A program made the position numbers and the translations under genes. A DNA stretch of 64,000 nucleotides from contig OY728122.1 in assembly GCA_963277665.1 (NCBI GenBank), positions 1,548,716,868 to 1,548,780,867 on the forward strand, read 5' to 3'. Shown here one piece after another: positions 1 through 12,835 of the stretch (its first letter is position 1; each line of letters opens with the position of its first letter). The notes beneath the pieces are model-generated. The model was not told the origin of the DNA. It made no database searches and was given only the letters and a program-made list of their open reading frames with translations. Source of the DNA: Viscum album. Lineage: Eukaryota; Streptophyta; Magnoliopsida; Santalales; Viscaceae.

Positions 1-2450
1 GCCCAGTCAATAGAGGCATCATCTACATATTTAACAATGTTCAAAACATTTTTTAAAAGTAAAATCTCTCTAATGATTCCAAAAATACCATAGTAATCCA
101 AGGTATATAAATTTACTCTCATGAAAGACACCAGCCTTGATAGTTATTTATTTTCCAAAAAACAATATTTTATTCAATATCTAATTGAAATACAATTTCA
201 AAATAACAATAATTCATTAAATTTTTTAATATACATAATATTAAAATAATTTTATAAATCACCATATATATATATATATTTATATATTTTTCCAAGTAAA
301 ACATTCATTTTAATAAATTTCATACAATCCTTTATCAAGAACATGATTTTTATTACATAAATTGAGGTTTTACCAACAACTAACAATGTAAAAAGCATTA
401 AATTATTGAAAGAAAACAATCAAAATTAGATATTAATAAAAAACGGCACTAAAAAATATTATTTAAATCACCCTTAATAATGTAATCATGAAGACATAAA
501 ATATATTATAATTTTTATTATTTAATTATGATTTCCAATGAGGATATATTTCATTAAAACCCACTCATAAACACATTTCTCATGTTATAATAATTCAAAA
601 ATAATTATGTGCGAACAAGGTCACTGGATTTCAGTTAACACCTTTGACACATCCATTATCCCATGTATCCTGTATTTTGAGTATTAGTATAACAAATCTT
701 TCATCATAGGATTTATATCACTAACACTAGAATAAAATGAAAAAATTGGTTTCAAACAAATCTATGTGGTCTAAAAATGATACCAGTCTACCTTCTAATC
801 CCTAAAAACCAAACATCACATCTATCAAGAACATTATCTTCCCCAAACAAGCTATGATACCACATTAGAATATTCAATCTCAAATATCATGAATGAAACC
901 CATGTGGGGAAGATAGAAAACATGATTCATGAATCATAACACTCCAGAGGCCATTGTCTAGGTGTGAGGGCCTAAAACAGTCATGGTGAGACTATTCACT
1001 CTAAAATATCGCTTGGGTCATGCCCATGACAACAATTATTTCATCTTGATTTATCTATATAACAGAAAAACTCAAAACATTTGTGCTTGGAATGGGAGGC
1101 ACGATCCCCCACACGAAATGTTGTAATAAATAATTAAACCAAAAAATTATTATTTGAAATATGATAAATTAATGATATCAAATATAGTAATATAATATAA
1201 ATCATATGAAAATAATCATTTTGAGAAACTGAAAAGTACTTAAAGAGAAAATAATGATACAATAAACTAACCTGTCACTTGAGAAACTCATATAATCTAA
1301 TCTATTGAATCTATTCCCTCCATAACCTAAGAGATTAATCCATGTGTACATTAACAATAAGTATATATATCTTAGAAAAATCATAATTTTTTACACACAG
1401 ACATCGAATCCCATGTTGTATATATTAGTAGAGTTGATTTCAATGAACCCATGGGATTCCCCTATCCTTAAAATATTGAATGTTATAGTGATCGAATTGA
1501 TTTTAATTAAATAATTATATAGAGTATAAATAATAAAAATGAAACATACCCACCATGAATTATAACATATAAAAAATTTAATAAAAAGTTTATCTGGTCA
1601 TCATGTGCCAACTGGACAATTATGACACCTGAACACACTTATTTTGGCCAATTCTTCTAATATTTTAATTAGGATAACTTCATAATAAATTCCATAATGG
1701 AAATATATATTAATATCAAATCCCATGAATGAAGGAAACTCATCTTGGATATAATAATATCAATCCCATGTATATTATACACCCATTAAAAAGAATAATG
1801 TTTTGATGGGGGAATCTCAGTAGCCAACTTCTTACACTAGTTGAACCACCAAAATAAGTAAATGTCCAATTAAAACATAAAATTTCCAGTAGTCAACATA
1901 AAAATATATATCAAATAAAAATATCTCAATATCCAACCTCACATAATATTTGAACCATAGAAACATGATTTAGGTATCCTAAAAAATTGTATATGTCAAC
2001 ATCATTGGAAACAACCAAAAGAGGGAATATCAAAAATTAACAACATGTATAAACCGAACCACCACCTATGGTTTTTTCACATGGAATGTTCCAAAACTCG
2101 TCATAAAATTTTGGGTCTCATGGACATTCATACAAGCATTGTAAATAATAAGAGATCTGACGAGGGTATATTTATATTCAATCACTCGTAGAAGCTAAAT
2201 TATCCACATTGGTGTAGTTTCAATAGAGTAAGCATAAAACAACCACTACCTATGGATCCAATTTGTAATCACATAAAATCCTTAATAAAAACCATTCACT
2301 CATGATTGGTTAAAATACATACTACATAATAACAACATTAAAAATTAATTATGTTATGAAAACAATGGAAAAAAATAAAAATTCAGCTAAAAATAATGGA
2401 ACACAAATGTATGGGCTATAAAAATAAATTACATGATTTAAAATTATTTT
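1..2450. other. AT-rich DNA without a recognisable gene
   Basis: No coding region, RNA gene or clear element was seen. Short phrases such as 'atcgaatcccatgttgta' (about 1404), 'atcaaatcccatgaatg' (about 1716) and 'atcaatcccatgtatat' (about 1769) resemble the units repeated inside the LTRs of elements E1 and F in this window. The stretch may therefore be a worn-out LTR. This is inference from short matches only. A simple AT run lies at about 265-290. Confidence 0.3.
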
Positions 2451-5400
2451 AATATTTATTGAATCTATTATAATATAATTTTTTTTTCATTTTTTTCAAT
2501 TATTAAATATATATTTTTATATTTCCATCATCTATAGGATGTTTGGTTCATGGTTCCCAAACCTCTTTGATGTAGTGATAATGGTCGAATGTCATTTTCC
2601 ATGGTTTTTATATCCTAAAAACGACATTTGGAAAATGGTACATATCATTATAAAATTTAAGGGGTAGTGATAATTATTATATGGGTACAATTGATATAAT
2701 TTTCTATGGTATGACCTTTTTTATGGTTATAATTAAAATTATTAGTTATATTTGATTAAAATATTATAATTCATTTTTATTATTCAATAATAATATAAAT
2801 TATGGAATTTTATTATTAAATTATAATCATTCATAAAATAAATTTTTAATAAAATCCCTTAATGATGTAATTAGAAAAATAATATTTCACCCTTTATATT
2901 TCTAGTCTAAAACCACCATGGATGAAATGATGATATTAATAAGGGCTTAAAATTTAAAATAACCTACTGGATAATAAAATTTTATAAAAACCATTTTTTA
3001 TATTAAATCATAAATAGTAATTATACTTTTAGGTTTTAGTTTACATTATATAAAGTGATAGTAAGAATTTTAATCTTATCATTGGTTTATCAACACTCAC
3101 CTTGCACCTTGAGTAAACTCCTTTCGACTAAACCTAAATCATTACAATTAAGGACTTTTAGTCCTAATAGAGAACTATAAATGTGTATAGTGGTGTTTAT
3201 TTTGTGTCTTGGGTGGATTAATTAAAAATATGTATTCTGGATGTGATGAGATATGGGTGGATGTGGGGGTATTTCTATATCCAACATGATTGGTATTTTA
3301 GAATACAGTGCTGGTTATCATAACTTTTAAGCTATATACAATAAATATAATTTATTTATATAGATTATATATTCGAATGATTAAAAAAATAGAGATCGTT
3401 GAACGGATTGTCAAAAACAATTACATATATTCCAAGATTCATAATTAGTTTTGTATTTGAATAATGTATAACTTACAAATTAAAATTTAAAATATAGTTG
3501 TAAAGTTATAATTTAGAATTTCAATTTATTGTTATAATCCTTATGTAATATTTTTGTTATGAAAGAAATTCAATAATAATTTTAGTTTTATTTTATCGTG
3601 ATTATTTCAAAAACTTTATTGTATTCATAAAAATTGTATTATTTACTATTCCCCAAGAAATGAACATTTCTAAAAATTAATAAAAAATAAGCCTAAGATA
3701 ATTACAACAAGATTGTTCTGAAACATAATTATAATTTATTATATTAAAATCAAAAATATTATATTTTTTAAAAATTGTAATATAATAATTGGAAACAAAT
3801 AATTTTATATTTGAATTAATATTTCCTCTTTTTCCACATCTGATTAAATTTATGTTTGGTAACGTTTCAATTTATTATGGGACTGATATTGATTTATTAT
3901 GTATATTTTAGACTAAATAGGTTTCAAAATTCTATAGATCAAAAATAAATATTCTTTTTCTGGATAAATTTAATATTACATTTTAAAATTTAAAAAATAT
4001 TTTAAAATTATTTATTGTAATTGAGAATTAATTTTTATAGAATAATAATATTTATATTACCTTTTTTAACTATGTGTAGATCATAATATTTAGTAAATTT
4101 ACTATTCTCATTATTTTGGTTTCCATTTCAATGGGATGTTATTATTCTAAATGGTTATATACTATCCAAAAATTTATATGTAATTTTAATGGCAATGTAA
4201 TCATTAGAATTTCAATAAATATTTTTCATGTCCTTCATTTTTCATTTATTTATGCATTATTAAATGTAATTTATAATTTTTTAATTCCAATATTAAACTT
4301 AATTGATTTTTTGTTTTTTTCTTGTCCATGATAATGGGGCCACAATCTACCTGAATATCGAGTTCTTATTTTATAATTTTCTAATATTTATTTACTGATT
4401 GTAATATTTTAAATTATATGGATTTTATTCATAATCATATCTAATGTTTTATATTGATATAAAAAATGATATTTTTTATATGTATAATTTATACAATACA
4501 TTATACCCCAGAAATAATTGAGATGGAATGTTTTCTTATCATTGATTATTGGTCATTACATATTGTGTATTAAATCATTACACATATTATTGAAATCATG
4601 GTGTCTTTTATTTGAGACAAATAATAAAATTAATTCCTGATTTGGGCTCGTATTTAATTATATCATTGTTAATATGTTATTTTTTCCCTTGATGATGGTA
4701 GATTTATTTTTGTATATAATAATAAAGAATTGTATATACAAATTAATTTCTTGTACATTATATATCCCCATTAGAGATTTTATATCTTTGGTTTAGCATA
4801 TTATTATAATAAAATGATTCCTTATCAAATATAGTTTATTACTATAATTTAATCTAGTATTATTCACCAAAACATATTAATGATAGTTTATACTTACACA
4901 CTAAATAGTGATTGATAAAAATTATAATAGTGATTAACTCATATCCTCCATAAAGGATTAAATATTTATCTTAGAAATTGACTGCATTAAGATGTTTTAT
5001 AGGGATTAATTGATAATTAGAATACCACTAGATGATAGTAAAAGGAATACACTTCCTAAAATAAATAATTTTTATGTCATTTTGGGAATTGTTAACTTGT
5101 AGTGACTCTTTATGGAGGTATAAATGAACATAATTTATTTAGTGGACTGAAACATTGTATGTAACATCAACACATGGATCATTTTATGGTGGTGTGAATC
5201 AATTATATATTTATTTACATTAAGACATAGGAGGTCTGTATAGAACACATAATTTTGGTATTGATAAATTTTTTGGAAGAATCATGATAATGGTAAGATG
5301 TAAATGGGTCATGTTAATACATTTACATTTTATTTCCTTAGACATTATTTCATTGAACATGGTTTCATTACCAATCCTTCAATGATTTCTCTAGTATTAA

Positions 5401-5636
5401 GTTTTTTTTTATTTTACTATGATGGAATCATCATTTTGGAGTCTCTAATACAACATTATAGATAAATTTTATATTTTATAACTCAAACTAACACTAATAG
5501 AAATTTTCTAAAAAATTGTATCTAATATGTTGAACCTGCAAGGAAAAAGGATGACCAATTTTGAAATTAACTATTATTATTATATATTATTAAAGAAAAT
5601 ATTTAAATTTATATTATAAACTAAAAAAATTATTTA
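2451..5636. other. AT-rich flank of E1, with a possible LTR scrap
   Basis: Open frames here are short, hydrophobic and typical of AT-rich noise. Around 3128-3235 the text 'ggacttttagtcctaata' followed by 'gtgtcttgggtggattaatt' resembles part of the element B LTR near 21587-21680 ('ggactttgtcctaata' then 'gtggtttggattaatttc'). A small piece of a related LTR may lie here. Its ends cannot be defined. Confidence 0.25.
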
Positions 5637-6104
5637 TGTAGAAATAATTAAATTAAATTAAAAAATCAATGCCAACATGTGGTATTAATTTCGTAAAAAT
5701 AATTAAATCTTTATCAAAATAAAATAAAATAAAGTGTTACATAATTACAATAATATTCTACATTTTTTCAGTTACAATCTTCTTTGATTTTTTCTTAGAA
5801 CATGGTGGATGATTCTTGTTTAATGGTGGAGAGACTTTATTAGGTTAAATTATCAATATTTAAGTGATATATGTTTTCTTAAATTAATATAGTTTTTGTA
5901 TGTACATTTTAAATGGTTTATGAAGGATTTACGTTGTTCGGATTGGTTCAAATGTGTTCATTCATTTATTAATTATATAGTTTGATAAATGATCACTAAA
6001 TTATTATATATTATGAATATTTTACAAGAAATGTAAATTCACAAGATGATGACATGACCCAGTGGAAGGTATTAAATAGTTAAACATTGTATAAAACTTT
6101 CACA

Positions 6105-6115
6105 TCATATAAAAG
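6105..6115 (+). promoter_or_regulatory. Probable E1 LTR TATA box
   Basis: The sequence 'tcatataaaagcc' is a good plant TATA match about 470 bases into the 5' LTR. The homologous place in the 3' LTR (about 34560, 'gatatttttatac') has decayed. Assignment is by motif only. Confidence 0.4.
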
Positions 6116-6994
6116 CCAAACTGGGTTAAATATTAAACCATGGAGATGAATTTTTAGGTATATTTACTTGATTGAAAAATACACATTGTTAAATCATTAC
6201 AAACAATGTATGTTTCGGCCTCAATACTTTCATTACCCATCTACATCTATAAGTACAACATTCATTAATGAGAATCCCTCTACTCATGACCCAAAAACAA
6301 TTTCTAGGAAATTTTTGGACCCTTTGATTCATTATAGATGTTCTTTATCTATATCAGATCCCTCATGAGTTCTTCATAATCACTTTTACCCTCTCTTCTA
6401 TAGTTCTCCATTTATAAGTTTGAAATGTTTCGAAAAATGATATGATATCATTTAACCAAGATGTTGCTAGATCTATGTTTTCTTCATTGATCTCTATCAA
6501 CTTCATTTATATTGGTGTTAACCATTTTTGGGTTTCTAAATCACCCGATAAAGGTAGGGAGTCTAAACACAACACTATGGTCTATTTAATTTGAATGTAT
6601 GTGTAATGTTGTTATTGGACCAACATCACATGCATACTAATTAATAAAATCCTCAATTGGATTCTTCCTTATATCCCCTGGATTGAATTTATAACAACTT
6701 GGATCAAAAATACCTATTGGGGGAGTGAACCATTGAATTTAAATGTAAATAGGCCAATGATATAAAGAGTGTTAAGCCTAATAGGATTGATAAATGTGAT
6801 TTTTCCACATATAATAACTTTTGTAATTGATTTCACGCTATTGTTTTTTTATTAATAAATTTTATATAAATTAAATTATAATGGAAAGATAAATAATGAT
6901 TTTCATAATTTACTATTTTTTCATGTCATGTGATATTGGGATATCCTTGATATTATGATTTGTAGTGCTAAATTCTATAATGGTTATATTGTTC

Positions 6995-7150
6995 AACTAA
7001 AGTCAAATCCCATGTTGTAATGATAATATTGTGTAGGCTCATCCTAGTCCCATGTTGTAATGATTTTTTTTATTATACTTACTCTATCACTATGTTGTAA
7101 ACTTTATATTAATAGGGATCTTCTTCGTCCCATGTTGTAATGCATACATT
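6995..7150 (+). repeat. Degenerate tandem repeat in E1 5' LTR
   Basis: The phrase 'cccatgttgtaatg' occurs three times (starting near 7009, 7050 and 7129), with a weaker copy 'cactatgttgtaa' near 7089. Spacing is about 40 bp. Each copy is preceded by a variable 'ggctc/ggatc...cctagt' stretch. The matching part of the 3' LTR is listed separately. Confidence 0.6.
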
Positions 7151-7924
7151 GTGAAATCAATGACAATTTTGTTGATCAAATATTTATATAATGGGATTTA
7201 ATATGATTTGTAAAAAAAATTCAATAGATATATTGATATGTTTGGCATGGTCCGTTAATATTCTATTATATGTTCTATTGTTATTCTTATGAAGGATGAT
7301 GTATGTAGTGTTTTAATTGATTAATTAATGCACCTTTTTGTCATGTTGTTACATGCACTTATTATCTGACTTTTTCTTTTAGAAATTATCAAGTCTTCAT
7401 ATTGAGTTTTACTCACACTATATTTTGAAAACATTTTGGTACATGATTATATAACATGGATTCATGTTTGGACAAGGTAAGAGGACCTTATAGAAGATTT
7501 TCCCATTACTGGATGGGATTATGTTATGATATGGGTCCAACATTTGGTTTTAGATCGGTGTCTTTCAGGATTATTCTGATTCAGATGATTATTTTTATTA
7601 TATGGTTTTTATTTTTACATTTCTATATTTATTATCACGTCATTAGTGGGTTTATTATTATTTTTTATTTCTTCATTTTTTCATTCACTTTCTTGTTGTT
7701 TAATAAATGTTTTAAGATGATCATTGTTACTCTGATATTATTATTATTATTTAATTATTCTTAAATGTTATGACTCTATATTAGGGGGTATAGTATCACC
7801 ACTATATTCATCTCTCCCATACTTCTAGTGGGTATCCTATAGTGTATGTGGAGGAACACTAGGGGTCTCAAAATAAATCATTTTTGGAAATGTGAGTGAG
7901 TACCAGATTTGTGAAATTACACAA

Positions 7925-7935
7925 TGGTATCAGAG
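7925..7935 (+). other. E1 primer binding site
   Basis: TGGTATCAGAG is an exact complement to the 3' end of plant initiator methionine tRNA, the usual primer of Ty3/gypsy reverse transcription. It lies three bases after the proposed LTR end and fixes the element's orientation. Confidence 0.85.
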
Positions 7936-8655
7936 TAGTAGGTTCTTATTTTCTATTTCATTACTATTATGGAAAGGTAGAAATGATACATGGATCATTA
8001 ATGACCTCATAATGAACTTGTTCATGAATTATTTAACCTATGTGCAGGGAAAAAATTACATCTTATAGATGGGATTGTCATTTATATTTAATAGATTTTA
8101 TTTCACAATGGTTGATTCCCATGTTCTGTGATTCTATTGATTCATGATGATATTGTTTGTTAAGATTCTACTTGAGGCTTGGTTTGGTGTGTAGTGATTA
8201 TGAATTCACCATGAAATTAATATAGGGATATAGATTGAACATCATTTTTCATGGTAGGTAAATATTTATTACAAGTGTTATATAATTTCCATAATGAACC
8301 ATGATATGTGAAATAATATAAATTTGATTAATGGAGTGAAATGATCAATTATTTCTTTCTAAAACACATTTAATCACTATTTAGAGAGACCAAAATTTGT
8401 GGTTATCAATTGTTTTTGGCTATTGATATTTAATTTGTATTTATAAAATGTTCTTTGAGTTGTGTTTATATTGTGTATAAAATCCCACCTCATTATTTTT
8501 CATGTTGTTCATCATGAAAATGGAAATTGGAATGCTCTAACCATACCAGAACCAAATCTTCCCTTTCCTGATGAGGATCATTTGGATTTTCAGCTTTATG
8601 AAATCTTCTTGAGGTTCATGAAATCCATATAAATGGATATTGTTTATATAATTTT
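7936..8655 (+). pseudogene. E1 leader and start of gag relic
   Basis: The first part is the non-coding leader. From about 8540 a frame reads PEPNLPFPDEDHLDFQLYE and onward, then is cut by the start of element A. The gag reading resumes after A at 19444, which is why both pieces are assigned to one element. No start codon can be chosen with confidence. Stops and the 10.8-kb insertion make it non-functional. Confidence 0.4.
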
Positions 8656-11036
8656 CGTAATGACCATATTTTTTTGAATAATATTTGTTTTATGATTATG
8701 TGTGTTATATTATTTTCAATTCAATATAAATTTATCTCTTTAATAATGAAGTTGGAATAATATGAAATGTGATCATCAAGTTTTCCCCATTATATGACCA
8801 TTATTCAATTACGAACTTTTATCAATTTTATATTTGGAAACTATAATCTTAATAAACATTTTAACGTTATAATTATAGTTTATAAGTAGAAATGAAAAGT
8901 GAAAATTAATTCAAAAAAGAGAGTCAATGTCCTCATCAAGCATAGTCTTTCCATAAGATGACAATTTTTTGAAACATTGAAAGGATGCAGCATCATTGGG
9001 CTTCCCTTTGGACCATGCCCAAGAAAAGCTTCACGATGTTAACCTTGAATGAAATTTCTTATGTTATAAGATCAGGTTAATGAAAATTATTACTCAGGAA
9101 ATATTATTTGAGTTGTCCCATGAATCTTTCTTAATTGTACACCTAAACCATAGGTGGTGTGTGGGAGTAATATGGGGTAATGTGTCAAGGAATTAGTAAA
9201 ATAATTTTTCATCCCTTTGTATAAATAAATTTTCTATTTCATTAACAATGTTATGGGTTTAGTTTTTCATAAAAATATGATGAATATGATAAATTTTTTT
9301 CCCCAAATGAAATTATACTTTTTTAAAAAAAGATATAAATATTTATAATAAACTATGATATTATAAATATTAATTATTTCAAATAAATAATATGATCAAA
9401 AAAAATATTTAACTTTTAAATATAAAATAATATTTTTTCAAGATTGAGATATTTTTCATTGCATTTCACTATGAATTTACAGTATGCTATTATTTTTAAT
9501 AAATAAGAATGTTATATTTGAAATATAAATATATCATAATTAGTGAATTATTATAATAAAATAATAAAAAATATTTTAACCACCACATCAAAATTGGGTG
9601 AGGGTGAATTTATTAGAATTTTCTAAAATATATTACTTTTACATGAATAGTAAATATTTTGTTTTATTTTTTCAATATGTTTAAATAATAATTATGTATT
9701 ATGAAATATAAAATACTAGTAGACTCTTCTTGATTAAAATTATATATTGGGTGTCCCATGTGGAAAATAACATAGTGAAATACTGTGGAAAAGATTGTGT
9801 TTTTTCAAATTCCCCCACCGAGGTGTCCATGAAAGTTAATAAAAAAATTTATCATTATATTGAATATATAACAAACCCATTTATCCATTTAAATTCATTC
9901 CCAATTCATCCTAAACTATTTTCTTATAGTTTTACCTCACATGGAGTCCACTCAATGTGTCTCTAATACCCCATGCTCCCAATCATAGTGTTTAAGGATT
10001 AACTCTTCAAGGAAAGAGAAATCTTTACTTCTCTTTTCCTTTAAAGATTAATTTTTTTGTGGTATGTCTTTCCAATTTATTATTTTGATTCTCTATCCAT
10101 TTTATTATATCCATTTACTATATTTAGTGTTTTTTATAAAATAGATATGATTTACCATCTCTTTTTAATGTTGTCGAAAACAATATTTCTCACTTGTTAT
10201 GTGGCGGAATTTTCATTTCAAAATTTCACTATATTTCTCATGAAATTATCTTATTTTCTCTTTTCAGTACCCAATAATCAGTTTTTTACAAGGTAATTCT
10301 CTAATAATTAATAATTATATATTTTATTCTAGTATTGACATATATTAAATCCACCATCACTTTTTGGGGATTAATAATGTCAAAAATATCTTTTCAGTAA
10401 GCAGCATTTTTAAAAATGCCATGATTTTGGTAGGAACTCATTTATTTAATTCTCCACAAGATATTTATGAAAAGTATAATTATGATATATGTGTCTAACA
10501 TTATTTAAGACATATAAACTGTTTTCCCTAGTAGTGTTATTTTTCATTGTGTAATGAAATTTAATCACTGGAGAAGACATGTTTAATGATACCGTAGTAA
10601 ATAACCCTGGTAATTTTTATAACACGCTTGTGATAAAAAATCATAATATATTATTGAATGACTCCTTAAAATGTTGTAACCATATTTACATGTTATGATT
10701 CATGTTACTTTTAATATCATATGCTTTTCCTTTTCTTATACCATAATGATATTCATTAAGTAATCAATTATTCCAATGATCACTGGTAAATTATTTACCT
10801 TGCATTACCTTACTGGGCATTATGCTCACCTATTCATTTGATGTTTTTCACTAGGTTATCAGATGTAGTAAATTTACTTATGATGAACCTATGATGATTC
10901 TTTTTGTGTGTGTTATAAAAATTTATTTTGATTTCAAATATTATGTACAATGTATCCAAGAAACTAAATATTATAAGATCTTTAGTTCCATACGATGTAA
11001 TTAAATGTATATATAATAAAATATCTGGATTCCATA
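8656..11036 (+). repeat. Element A 5' LTR
   Basis: About 2381 bp. It matches 17068-19443, for example 'tttttttgtggtatgt' at about 10052 and 18456, and the block around 'ctctttttaatgttgtc' at about 10159. It contains the relic of the 89-codon LTR ORF. The end was placed by aligning 'tctggattccatag' with the B LTR end 'gcagggttgtcatag'. The B-type leader ('ccatgtctggata', about 11178) follows shortly after. Confidence 0.65.
8927..9196 (+). pseudogene. Relic of the LTR ORF (89 codons) in element A 5' LTR
   Basis: The reading from the ATG at 8927 to the TAG at 9194 is exactly 270 nt, the same as the open copies in element B. It keeps the frame throughout. The only lesions are a few internal stops and substitutions. 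Recognisable stretches are MSSSS at the start, KDAASLGFPLDHAQ in the middle and GVIWGNV near the end. The product in B is unknown, so no function is assigned. Preservation of length in such an old and AT-decayed LTR is the notable point. Confidence 0.65.
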
Positions 11037-12835
11037 GATGTTAAAAATGATAGCTTTGATTTAATGAAAATAATTATTTTAATACTTCAAGAAGAACCCT
11101 ATAGATATTTTTAAATATAGGAAAATAACTATATAACTCAACGATATATTAAGAATGCGCTTCTATAGAAAAGAGATCCATGTCTGGATACAAACTGGTA
11201 AATGTGGATTTAGAATAGATATGCATAGGGGTAATAAATCTAACATGGTGATATAGACATGACTAATTTTAAGCATGGTAAATGCCAATAAGGTTTGTTG
11301 TCCTCCTTGTTTGACACCCCCCGGGGGATATGTTTTGTTTCTCACATTACTTTTGTTAACCATTAGGAATGATTTATAGAAAATCTAATTATTATTAAGG
11401 AATAAATTAGTTCAAAATGATGATATAAAAAATTAAATTACTTTAGAATTACAATTTTAATAAATGAAACATGATTATAACAATTTTGTCTTCTTTTATA
11501 AAAGGGTAGGAAATAATAGAAATCATGTAAATGGTGAGCGCAACGGACCCAGAGTAGATGGTATTCTGAGTGGAGCCATAATGGATAACTTCATAGATTG
11601 ATAAATCATATAGCTTGAGTTATAATAAATAAGTTGAATAAAGCTGAGATTTTATATTCACCTTGAAGGGAACAACATTTCATTGAGTGCTTTATGCATT
11701 AAGGACTACATTTTTTCCGTGGATCTACTAACCAATTGATTGTTGAATAGTGGATAAAAAATATAGAAACGATATTTACAATAGTCTATTATATAGAACA
11801 AGGTCAATTCACCCATGATGTGTACCACTTTGAGGAATAAGATGATCAATGTTGGACACTGGTTAAGTACACGATGACAATACTGGAGATTAATGTTATG
11901 AAGAGATAAGAATTTAGGGGAACTATTTTAATAAATTATTTCCCACAAACAATGAGAATGAAAATGGTGATTTAATAGTTATAAATGAGGAAGAATTAAA
12001 ATTATTTTTTGGGAACCTATGATATTAACATAACAAGACAATCCCACTACACCTCTATATTTTTCATAGATCATGTTGGGATGATTAATATATTCTTTGG
12101 TGGACAAATACCCTATCTAGAGAAGATTGTAGTCATCTAAGTCTATGAAAACCATGGAAAGAATATGCGGATGTCTATGAATGCTTAAATGTATTTCCGA
12201 GAGACCCATTGGTCCCATTGATCTAATTAAATGAATAGAATTTTGGATTCAAATAAAGGGACGGTCTTCAGTTGAGGAATGAGAAGAAAGCATGTGAAAA
12301 ATTTCACATGAAACAAAATTAAGGAGAATCATTAGGGGAACTAAATGATTTGCAATGGGAAAGTGTAAAATTGTGGATGAGAAGTTAATATTTCTCAAAA
12401 CTATTGTAGTGATGTGAATCCATAAATTATTTATACTAACGACAAATAGATGAACATATAGGCCCAATATAAAGGCTATTGATTCATGTATGGAAGGATT
12501 AGGAACACTTCCAATCACTATCCAAATATGATGTTAATGGAGAAGATTCATCATCCACCACAATATTGGACAAGGGATAAAGGTTAGGCTTTTTATATCA
12601 TCAAATATAATGTTGAAGCTCCAAATGATGTTGTGGAAGATACTCTCATTGTTCTCTCAAAGATATAAAGTACATTGTTTGATTATTGATCAATGAATTC
12701 TATTATTTCTTCCATGTTTACAAATAATATAGAATCAATCCAAAAACATCTTGAAGTATATTTATCGATCAACACTCTATGAGGAATTATCCAAGAATAA
12801 ACATAGAATAAAAACTCTATTATTCACTTTGGAGG
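11037..12835 (+). pseudogene. Element A leader and gag relic
   Basis: The leader (11037 to about 11690) shares 'atccatgtctggata' and 'cccgggggatatg' with the leader of element B. Gag then reads as fragments such as FRGSTNQLIVE and WIKNIETIF, which line up with FSGSSDPKNAE and WIDSIKKLF in B. The capsid-like part continues to about 12050. Many stops and frameshifts are present and no open frame exceeds about 90 codons. Frames on the opposite strand here are shadows. Confidence 0.55.

Larger units (their letters stand above)
5637..7921 (+). repeat. E1 5' LTR
   Basis: About 2285 bp, ending in 'gtgaaattaca' three bases before the primer binding site. It aligns with the split 3' LTR at 34132-35947 plus 47479-47931. 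Shared landmarks are a 'tggtttatga' block (5909 and 34404), 'atgtaaattca' (about 6031 and 34519), the 'ggtagggagtc' block (6554 and 35039), the tandem repeats, and the terminal block 'ggtatagtatcaccac' (about 7787, with 'gggtatttcctaccaac' near 47794). The left end was placed by spacing and by a TG start. The 102-codon hydrophobic frame at 7456-7764 looks like chance in AT-rich DNA. Confidence 0.65.

Noticed and set aside
3128..3330. A complete B-like LTR in the left flank ending near 3322 ('ggttatcata')
   Set aside because: The distance from the matching block to the supposed end is about 170 bases, against about 1460 in B. Only a scrap is plausible.
4116..4331. 71-codon frame in the left flank
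   Set aside because: Low-complexity AT-rich translation with no motif and no related copy in the window.
7456..7764. 102-codon hydrophobic frame in the E1 5' LTR
   Set aside because: Rich in Ile, Leu and Phe as expected from AT-rich DNA. The homologous part of the 3' LTR (about 47480-47790) has no matching open frame.
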